A stretch of DNA of 64,000 bases, from assembly GCF_000715075.1 (NCBI RefSeq), contig NC_134081.1:108302108-108366107 (forward strand). Reading direction: 5' to 3'. The notes below the pieces were generated by a model. That model ran no database searches and had not been told where the DNA came from. It saw nothing but the letters and a program-made list of their open reading frames with translations. The translations under genes were made by a program, and so were the position numbers. Numbering within the stretch: the stretch's first letter is position 1; each line of letters starts with the position of its first letter. The DNA is from Nicotiana tabacum (taxonomy: Eukaryota; Streptophyta; Magnoliopsida; Solanales; Solanaceae). Of the stretch, positions 23,008 to 31,799 are shown in pieces.

Positions 23008-24083
23008 AAAGATCACGTACTTATTGAATTTGCTAATTTCTATCTTATGCTCAGTCATGATTTTACTTGCGTATCATACCTCAGTCTTTCTTGATATTTG
23101 TTGATGTATTATGTTATCTTTGTTTGGGCTAATTTTTGTGATTTCTAAGAGCCGAGAGACTAGAGAGGTTAAGGACTGAGTAAGGTCGAGGGCCTGTCGG
23201 TGAGGTAAGGATATTATGGCATGTGAGTTGTCCGTGCAGGATATTATAGCACGTGAGTTGTCCGTGCAGCACGTGAGTTGTCCGTACAGCACGTGAGTTG
23301 TCCGTGCAGATTATAGCGCTTGGGCTGTAGGAGCCCCTCCAGAGTCTGTACACCCTCAGTGAGCACGGTTACCCATTGAGTGTGAGTTCTGAGGGTTGAG
23401 TGTCGAGTGGTTGAGCTGTTGTGATGAGTTGAGTGACTGTCTCCTGAGAGGTTGTACTTACTTTGCATTTGTTATTGCATTTGATTGCCGTCTGTCATTG
23501 TTGTGAAATCTCTGAAAGATTTTATATCCGGATTACATGAAACTGAACTGTATAAAAATTGATTTGACTTAAACTGCCGTATTTGAAAGCATGTCTATTC
23601 TTTGCTGGAATTACTGAAAGTGAAATATAACTGTGTAGCTCCTCATTATCTTCAGTTCCTTAGTTATTATTGTTACTTGCTGAGTTGGTTGTACTCATAC
23701 TACACCCTACACTTCTTGTGCAGATCCAGGTGTTCTCGGACATAGCAGGTGTTGATCATTTCGTGCAGTTGATTTTCAGGAGATTCAGAAGTAGCTTCCG
23801 TATTTCACAGACCTTGTCTCTCTTTCCCTATCTCCTTGTTTACTGTTTTTTCTTCTTAGACTATTATAGACCTTATGTTCCAGATTTGTATCCATATTAG
23901 ATGCTCATGTACTCAGTGACACCAGGTTTTGGGAAGTGTTCGTGTCAATAATTGTGGAATTTTTGTATTGTATTAAATTATATGTTTTCAAACTTAAGAG
24001 AAATTGTGGTTTATCGAGATTATCGGCTTGCCTAGTATCGAGATAGGCGCCATCACGACAGGTTGGGATTTTGGGTCGTGACA
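23008..24083 (+). repeat. Element 1 3' LTR, distal part
   Basis: Begins with the duplicated aaaga (23008-23012) and resumes the LTR exactly where 15198 left off. It ends GGGTCGTGACA at 24083, followed by the element 1 duplication attat. It contains the 30-bp repeat array (about 23210-23310) and an acceptor-like CTTGTGCAG (to 23723). Confidence 0.95.
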
Positions 24084-24088
24084 ATTAT

Positions 24089-25230
24089 GTTTTAACTTAA
24101 TAGATTTTGCATCCAAATTAGTAGTCATCGGATGCTTCATTTTAATTGAAATGTCATTTTCTTCACCCAAACGAGTTCAAAAAATAAACTCATTTCCTTG
24201 ATGATTTCTTACTTGATTTAAAAATTCTAAACTCACTTTAGTGGAAATAAATTGATCATGTGGATCTTATATACATTGAGGATATTGGCATGTGAATTGT
24301 CCGTGCAGTTGTGATATGAAATGAGGGCATGAGGTGCCGGAAAAATATGATGGTTTAATTATGGGCACGAAGTGCCATGGAGATATGAAAATGGGTTGAG
24401 ACCCGTATTTTTATGATTATGAAATGAGGTATCACATGGTGACTTTTTAATTGAAGAATTATATTCAAAATTTTTATTTGGAAGGATTTTTATTTAGAAA
24501 GTATTATATGAAAGAAGAATATTTGAAAGATATTTATTTGAGGAAAATTATATTTGAAGGAGAGTTATTTGGTAGAATTATATGTGAAGGACATTTATTT
24601 GAAAAATTTGATTTAATTGGGTATACTTGTAATTATTATTTGTTGAGCGATATTAAATGGTATTTTATTGTCTTGATGTGCATATCACTAGTTGTTTTAT
24701 GATGTCCTTATTGTTATCCGTTTCCTACTATCTTGTATATTATATTGCATAGGCTATTAGACTAGTGAGTGTCTTGACTATACCTCGTCTCTACTCCACT
24801 GAGGTTTGTATTGATACTTACTGGGTACCGACCATGGTGTGCTCATACTACACTTCTGCACATTTTTGTGCAGATCCATATATTGGAGATATCAGACTTG
24901 AGCAGAGTTAAAGCGGGACCGTAAGGATTCAAGGTAGAGCTGCTTGGTCGTCGCAGTCCCTTGGAGTCTTTTCATTTCATTGTACTGTTAATTTTTAATC
25001 AAACAGTATTGTACATTCGGTCCTCGTGATCATTCCATGTAATTCAGTTAGAGTTCGTGACTCAGTACTACCAGTCTTGGGAAGGTTGTATATTCATATT
25101 TATTCCGCTGTTAGTTTTGGTTACTTATTTAATAAAAAAAATGGCTTCAAAATGTAATAGAAATCGGCTTACCTAGTCTTAGAGACTAGGTGCCATCACG
25201 ATGCATGTGGTGGGATTTTTGATCATGACA
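24089..25230 (+). repeat. Old LTR, third fragment and 3' terminus
   Basis: Continues from 5794. It contains an AT-rich degenerate repeat (about 24450-24620), an acceptor-like TTTTTGTGCAG-ATCCA near 24875, a terminal hairpin CCTAGTCTTAGAGACTAGG (about 25173-25191), and ends GATCATGACA at 25230. The sequence that follows is not a + strand primer site, so this LTR is solo or truncated. An 83-codon frame at about 24451-24702 is repeat-derived and not called. Confidence 0.75.
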
Positions 25231-25415
25231 GAAATGAAGGCATAAGCCTCAAAGGAATAAAATCGCAAGATGTGGAATCAAGAAGGGAAGTGCTCCTAAT
25301 AGCCTTGTAGCCTCTCGAAGATAAGTACAGACGTCTCTGTACCGATCCGCAAGACTCTACTAGACTTGCTCATGACTCGTGAGACCTAAGTGAACCTAGT
25401 GCTCTGATACTATAT
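25231..25415 (-). other. 5' leader and primer-binding site of a minus-strand element
   Basis: On the minus strand this reads LTR end, GTATCAGAGC (primer site, 25401-25412, slightly degraded), then the usual 180-bp leader including the CTTCGAGAGGCT block seen before gag in elements 1, 3 and 4. It is cut at 25230 by the old LTR, so gag-pol would lie beyond the left end of the window. Confidence 0.75.
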
Positions 25416-28369
25416 TGTCACGACCCAAAATCCATAAAGGTCGTGATGGCGCCGGACACCACTGTCAGGCAAGCCAACAATAAATACTTAATTAGGTTCT
25501 CATTTTTGTTACTTTTGAAATCATGTTTTTCCTTCAATTTAAATCGTAAAAGATGAAGTTTACAAAATAAATAATAGTATCTTTAAAATTTCCAATACAG
25601 CACAACCCATAATCCTCCCAAAACCCGGTGTCACAAGTGCATGAGCATTAACTAGGAGTGTAAAATAAAATACATCAGCTGTCCGGAATACAAATTGGAC
25701 AGAAAAAGGAAATACAATACTCTGAGGGAGACTCTGCTAGTTGCGAATCATCATAAAGAATTCAGCTCACCTAAGTCCCTGCCATAGTCATGCCTCTGCA
25801 CCCGTAAGGCCGCTAAACACTGCACAAAAATATGCAGCAAGTGTAGCATGAGTACGTAAATCAATGCATACCCAGTAAGTATCCGCCTAACCTCGAAAAA
25901 GTAGTAACGAGGGGTTGACTCGGACACATACTATGGGCTATAATTCATATACCAATGATATGATTAAGCATGGATCACGTAGAATGGCTGTAAGCCCGAT
26001 ATCATGAAATAAGTAAACAATTCTTTTGTTAACAAAAAGTTTCCCAAATTCATTTTCATCATTTTAACAATTTATATCTCAGGCCAATAAGGCAATATCA
26101 ATTATTATAATTTCCAAAGCAATTAATACAATCATGTGCAAGTCATGCCGGGGTCGTACGGCCCGATCCAACAATAAAAATAAACTGTGCACTGCCAAGG
26201 GTCGAACGTCACGAACTATAGATGCATCTATAAATTTCCCCGCTCGGGAATCATACATGCGATGCTGTCAAATATAAATTTAAGGAGATACCCCGCTCGC
26301 GAATCATACCTGCGATGCGGCCAAATATAAGTTTAACATTTAAAATCATATCTCTTTCTTGATTCTTTTTAACATAAGGGAAATTGAACTTGAAGATTTT
26401 ATGGAAATTACCCTGCTCGCGAATCATACATGCGATGCGGTTACACATAGATTCCTTAAGCTATTATAATATTCCTCAATTCTTTTTGAAATAACGAAAT
26501 TCAAATGAAACCTTTTAAATTTTAAGTTCTTCAAATTTCCATTTTTTCAAGACAATTATTACTCAACCTCAATCTTGCTTCTTCTCAAGGCAAACAATAA
26601 CATAAATCGATAGCAATGTTAACAAGGCATGATGTAAACCTAGACTACCCGGACATAGGCATAACTAGTAGCTACATACGGACTCTCGTCACCTCGTTCG
26701 TATGTAACCCCCACAATTAGAATCATATATTAATTAGTTTCACATATGGGGTTAATTCCCTCTTATAAGGTTGGAAAGGAGACTTACCTCACTCCGAAGC
26801 TCTTTAACCGGTTCCCAAGTCCTTCCAACGAATCAAACCGATGATCAACGCTCAAAAACTAGCCAATAAATATACAAACCCATAAAAATATATTCTAAAA
26901 CTAATTATAATCCAATTTGTAATAATTTCAAACCCCGATCGAAAAGTCGATAAAAATCACCCTCAGGACCACATGCCCGGATTCCGAAATTTTTCGAAGT
27001 TAATATTTACTCATAGCCTCACAAACTCAAATATATAATTTTATGTCCAATTCCATACTCAAATTCGTGGTAAAAATCTAAAAATACCAACTTCTAGGTT
27101 TTCTACAAAAAACCCCATAATTTCTACTAATTTTTATGTTTAAATCCTTATACAACCATGTATTTAACTTATAATAAGTGAGAATCACTTACCTTGACAT
27201 TGATGATGATGAATGAGCTCCAAACTCGTTCCAAGACTGGCTATCATGGAGGAAATGAGGTAAAAAATGAGCCAAGCCCTCGTTTTTTAAAGAACACACT
27301 GCCCAGCCCCGTCCTTCACACCTGCGGTCAAGTAGCCGCACCTGCGGCTTCGCAGGTGCGAGAAACCTTCCGCTTCTGCGCTTGTGGAGATGCGGCCAAA
27401 AGTTCTGCACTTGCGGTCCATCACCTGGTCCATCACTATAATGTCGCTTCTGCGCCCTCCGCACCTGTGGTCAAAACCTCGCAGGTGCAGGTACACCAGA
27501 TATCAGCTGCCTCAACTCTTCTTCAAATTCCAAATTCGATCTGTTAACCACCCGAAATCCACCCGAGGCCCTCGGGACCTCAACCAAATATACCAACACG
27601 TCCCAAAACATGTTACGAAGTTAGTTAAGCCTTCAAATCACATCAAACAACGTCGAATTCCTGAATCGCACCCCATTCCAAGCTTAATGAAATTTAGAAA
27701 TTCAACTTCTATATTCAATGCCGAAACCTATCAAATCACGTCCAATTGACCTCAAATCTTGCAGACAAGTCATAATTAATATTACGGACCTACTCCAACT
27801 TCTGAAATTGGAATCCGACCCCGATATCTAAAAGTCCACTCCCGATCAAACTTCTCAAAATTTTCCAAATTTCCAACTTTTGCCAAATGATCCCAAAATG
27901 ACCTACGGACCTCCAAATCCACTCTCGGACGCGCTCCTAATACCATAATCACCATACGGAGCTATTCCCAGGCTCGGAATCCCAAACGGACATTGATAAC
28001 ATTAAAATGCACTTCAACCCATATTTATGAAATTCTTCCAAAATGCTAACTTCCACAATAGGTGCCGAAACACACCCGAGGCATCCAAAATCCGATCCGA
28101 ACATACGTCCAAATCTGAAATCATCATACCAACCTGCTAGAACCTTCAAATCCCGATTCTGAGGCTGTTTACTCAAAAATCACACCTTAGCAAATTCTCT
28201 CCAACTTAAGGCTTCCGAAATTAGAATTTTCTCTCCAAATCAACTCTGAACTTTTCGCAATTCAATTTCGACCATACGCACAAGGCATAATACCTGAAGT
28301 GAAGCTGCTTTTACCCGCAAACTATCGAATGATGTGCTAGAGCTCAAAATGACCGGTCGGGTCGTTACA
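25416..28369 (-). repeat. 5' LTR of a minus-strand Ty3/gypsy element
   Basis: A 2.95-kb LTR starting TGTCACGACCC and ending GGGTCGTTACA. Minus-strand signals are CTGGGCAG (27299-27306) with TTTAAAAAA beside it, a CpG patch (27305-27495), donor-like sites at about 27187 and 26782-26790, an AGGTGAC hairpin with stem CATACG/CGTATG (26675-26704), and an acceptor-like site near 25820. A direct repeat with GAATCATACATGCGATG occurs at about 26240, 26300 and 26420. It abuts the pararetrovirus fragment at 28370. Confidence 0.88.
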
Positions 28370-28399
28370 AATAGATTCATTACAACAAAAGGGTTTAAT

Positions 28400-28905
28400 A
28401 AGACCCTCAAAGTCCAAATGGTGTTGTACTGTTTTTATGTTAATAAATATGCTGAACAGGAACGAGGAGTTCCAAGATTGGTTATCAATTATAAACCCCT
28501 TAATATGGTATTAAAATAGATTAGATATCCTATTCCCAATAAAAATGATTTATTAGATAGATTACATGATGCTATTATATTTTCCAAATTTGATTTAAAA
28601 TCTGATTATTGGCAAATCTAAATATCTGATAATGATAAATATAAAACTGCTTTTAATATCCCTATCGGTAAATATGAGTGGAATGTTATGCCTTTTGGTT
28701 TAAAAAATGCCCCTTCTGAATTTTAGAAAATTATGAATGATATTTTCATCCCTTATACAAATTTTATAATTGTTTACATAGATGATATCTTAGTATTTTC
28801 AAAAAATATTGAATTACATTTCAAGCATCTTGATCTGTTTCGAAAAATTATAATTCAGAATGGTTTAGTTATATCTAAACCCAAAAATGGCTCTTTTTCA
28901 AATTA
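28400..28905 (+). pseudogene. Pararetrovirus reverse transcriptase (broken)
   Basis: A conserved RGVPRLVINYKPLN segment is followed by RYPIPNKNDLL, FDLKSDYWQI, FNIPIGKYEW, PFGLKNAPSEF and the catalytic YIDDILVFS (tyrosine codon at 28775). In-frame stops lie near 28517, 28619 and 28724. Asp replaces the usual Gly after KS in the FDLKS motif. An indel in an A-run near 28885 shifts the frame into the next part. The 5' portion of the polyprotein (movement, coat, protease) is absent, cut by the LTR at 28369. Confidence 0.85.
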
Positions 28906-29595
28906 ATATTAGATTTCTTGGTCATAATATTGAAAAGGGTAGGATTATTCCTATTAATAGAAGTATTGAATTTGCTTCTAAATTCCATGATATAATTATT
29001 GATAAAACTCAACTTCAAAGATTCTTAGGAAGTTTAAATTATATCTCCTCGTTTAGTGATATAGCTAAAGATATTGCTATTCTTTATGATAGACTAAAGA
29101 AAAATCCAAAACCTTGGACTGATAGTCATACAGAGTCAGTCAAAAGAATTAAACATAAGGTTAATAATCTTCCTTGTTTAACTCTTGCCAATCCATGTTG
29201 GGCAAATGTAGTAGAAACGGATGTCTCAGATATTGGATTTGGGGGAATATTGAAACAATACTATCCAATAGATAAAAGAGAGTACCTTGTTCAATTTCAT
29301 TCGGGAAAATGGAATTAGTTCCAAAAAGAATTATGCTACTGTAGCTAAAGAAATCCTTGTTATAGTAAAATGTGTTATAAAATTCAAAACTGATTTATAT
29401 AATCAAAATTTCTTAATAAGAATTGATTGCTAAGCAGCTAAACTTATCTTTAATAAAGATTTTAAACATGACGTATCAAAATAGATATTTGCAAGATGGC
29501 AAGCACTATTAGCTCCATTTGATTTTGATATTATTTATAAAAAATGATCAGATAATAGTCTTCTTGATTTTCTCAATAGAGAATATCTAAACTAA
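28887..29595 (+). pseudogene. Pararetrovirus RT connection and RNase H (broken)
   Basis: Continues with IRFLGHNIEKGRI, QRFLGSLNYIS and the RNase H-type VVETDVSDIGFGG (about 29208-29247). A frameshift near 29318 is followed by ATVAKEILVIVKC, and a terminal LLDFLNREYLN ends just before a stop near 29595. This RNase H end is typical of Caulimoviridae polyproteins, and no integrase follows. Several TAA/TAG/TGA codons interrupt the last 100 codons. Confidence 0.82.
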
Positions 29596-29621
29596 TAAGT
29601 TTATTTTAAATTGTGCAGATA

Positions 29622-31020
29622 ATGAGGCCACAATTTAAGAATTTCCAAGGAAGGGGAAGAGGAAGAGAAGCACCTTCCTATGAAAGAGGAAGGGTAATAG
29701 CACAAATGGGAAATCAACAATTAATAAATGCTGACATGAAAAGTTCTTCCGGGATAAATATAAATTATCGCATGTATAAAGAATTCATGAATTTTATGAA
29801 ATCCAAGCAAGGTAATACCAGCAATCCTTCATACTCCTCAGCATTAACAGAGGATAGCCATGAAACGGTTGAGGTTTATAACCAGAATAAAAAGAAAGAG
29901 TTAATAACTCTACTTGAATATTCTGATCTAAAATGGAAAGAAAATCCTTAACAACTTATGACAAGGTATTTTGATACAACTTCATATGCTACACTTTCAT
30001 ACAAGTATAGAATGCATTATGAACTTGCTTTGACTTCAGTAGGGTCAGCTGAAATTCAACACTTTTACTCACTAATTCAGAAAGAGTTTATAACTTCTCA
30101 AAAATTATAGTGAAAAGAATTATAGTTTCAGAAGAATGGGGTATTAGCACTTTTAAAGAAAGGGATTATATCCATCCAGAACAAAAAGTACCAATGAAAT
30201 TTAATTATTGGGATTATGTGAAAGGTTTTAATAAAGTCCTTTTATATGAAAATGCTAATAAAAAGCATTTATGGTTTATCAAACTTTGTTCAAATATATA
30301 TGGACAACAAATCCCAAATTAGTTTTATAATTGATGGATATTTTACGGTCCATCTCTGAAAATTCTGCCAGAACAACTCAAGAGTTTATATACTCAATGG
30401 GTAGAAATATCTCCTAAGATAATGAGTCTTCAAAAAGAAGATATATTCTTCCCAGGAATGGCTACAATGTATTTCTTTATAGAATTCTCTATCCCATGGA
30501 TAAAAAATGGGATGTAGAAGTTAATAATACAATAGAAGGATTCCCTTGCTTAAACATAATTTTTTATACAAAATTCTGGACCAAATTGCTCTAAAAAGAC
30601 CCCCAAGGCAAATTATATGGCCAAGATATTTTGGATAATATTCAACAAACATTAGATGAATACAACATCCAAAAGGAAGATAATACAAGGATTTTAGAAA
30701 ATTTAAGTTCTTTCAAACAATTAGCCAGACAGCTACAAATGAAGAAAGGAACAATGACAAAATCAGAAATGCTGGCTTCTTATATGCAAGAAGGAAAAAA
30801 GTATTTAATAAAAAATCTAGAAATAGAAATACTGGATGATATTTCAGTAGCATCAACTGGTAATACCATGGAAACTGAAGGAATCATAGCAGTAGAATTT
30901 CAAGAAGAAGAAGAAACAGAAGTAAATCTTCAAGACGTAGAAAATTTTCTACAACAATTCCACAAGCATGCGGAAGAATCTTCCACCGGCAGAAATAATA
31001 AAGGAAAAGATAAAGCATGA
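29622..31020 (+). pseudogene. Pararetrovirus gene downstream of RT-RH (transactivator position)
   Basis: An ATG at 29622 opens 25 bp after the polymerase gene. The N-terminus is Gly-Arg rich, then 110 codons run to a stop at 29949-29951. The sequence then continues through other frames (30110-30322 and 30631-31020) with acidic, Gln-rich C-terminal sequence ending at TGA 31018-31020. In solendoviruses and caulimoviruses the last gene before the intergenic region is the translation transactivator/viroplasmin, so position suggests that role. I cannot confirm it from motifs. The three frame changes and internal stops show decay. Confidence 0.55.
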
Positions 31021-31528
31021 AAAAGACTGAAAAACCCACAAGTAAATTATTGGGGTAATAAAACGAGAAAACTTTGATAAAGTAACGGGACCCAATACTT
31101 TAATAAAGCAGATGAGACCGAGAAATCAACTTCTTGAAAAGTTGATTACTTTTTCATTTTTCTTTGTCGACCATATGTCAGGCCTCTTTTTCTTTTTCTT
31201 TGTGGGCCTTTTTAACTTTTTAGTTTTTATTTTTAGTGAGAGACTCTATTATATAAAGAGTCATTAGGTAAGAAAGAGAGGCAGGCTCCGAGCCAAACTC
31301 TCTTCCCTCTCTCTAAATATAGCCCTCCCTCTCTCTAAATCCCTTTGTAAATTACTTCAATCTCTGTAAAGATTTAATTTTGGTTATAAAAAAATAGAAA
31401 AGATCAGTTGGCCACAATCCAGCGGTCTCAGGTACAATATTTTATTCCCTTAGTTAATATAACTATAGGTATTTATTTAGCCTAAATGAAAGGCGAAATA
31501 CTTAAGTGTTAAACTTAGTCATACTAGT
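31021..31528 (+). promoter_or_regulatory. Pararetrovirus intergenic region with TATA box
   Basis: A non-coding stretch after the last viral gene. TATATAAA lies at about 31250-31257, preceded by pyrimidine-rich tracts and followed by CT-rich leader-like sequence (CTCTCTTCCCTCTCTC, about 31298-31345). The position matches the pregenomic-RNA promoter and leader of caulimovirids. The part after about 31430 could be leader or flanking DNA. Activity is unknown. Confidence 0.55.
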
Positions 31529-31799
31529 TGTCACAACCCCAAATTTCCTCCGTAGGATGTCGTGATGGCACCTAGTCTCTAAAACTAGGTAAGCCTATCA
31601 ATGCAAAATAAAAATAAAAATCTGAAATAAATAAATCTGAAACTTTACATAATTACAACTCCCAAAACCTGGTAGAAATAAGTCACAAGCTTCTAAATAT
31701 TTTATCCTCAATGTCTCTATATATCAAGGTCTAAAAAAAATAAGGAAGCAACATAATAATGATAGAAGGGGACTCCGGAGTTTGCGGACGCTGGCAGAT
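31529..31799 (+). repeat. LTR fragment A, left piece (element 2 family)
   Basis: Starts TGTCACAACCCC and matches the first 270 bp of the element 2 LTR (15199 onward), including CCTAGTCTCTAAAACTAGG. It is cut at cagat (31795-31799) by element 3 and resumes at 52483/52488 after the second cagat. Confidence 0.88.

Larger units (their letters stand above)
5795..24083 (+). mobile_element. Element 1: Ty3/gypsy chromovirus (Tekay/Del-like), near full length, dead
   Basis: The 5' LTR is 5795-8517 (2723 bp), the internal region 8518-13547, and the 3' LTR is 13548-15198 plus 23013-24083 (2722 bp in total). The 3' LTR is split by element 2. The LTRs start TGTAACGACC and end GGGTCGTGACA, and the insertion is flanked by attat at 5790-5794 and 24084-24088. 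Gene order is gag, protease, RT, RNase H, integrase and a chromodomain-like tail, which is the Ty3/gypsy order. Long LTRs and the motif set point to the Tekay/Del chromovirus lineage (inference). Many in-frame stops, frameshifts and at least two small coding deletions make it inactive. Confidence 0.95.
28370..31528 (+). mobile_element. Endogenous pararetrovirus fragment (solendovirus-like)
   Basis: A Caulimoviridae-type segment on the + strand: reverse transcriptase, RNase H, a downstream decayed gene, then an intergenic promoter region. It lacks integrase, has no LTRs, and has much higher A+T than the retrotransposons around it. These features fit a plant pararetrovirus captured in the genome. 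Resemblance to tobacco vein clearing virus relatives is my recognition of the RT style and gene order, not a database result. Both ends are cut by LTRs (25416-28369 and the LTR starting at 31529). Multiple stops and frameshifts make it a relic. Confidence 0.85.

Noticed and set aside
24451..24702. 83-codon frame rich in Lys, Tyr and Leu
   Set aside because: It is derived from a degenerate AT-rich tandem repeat in the old LTR.
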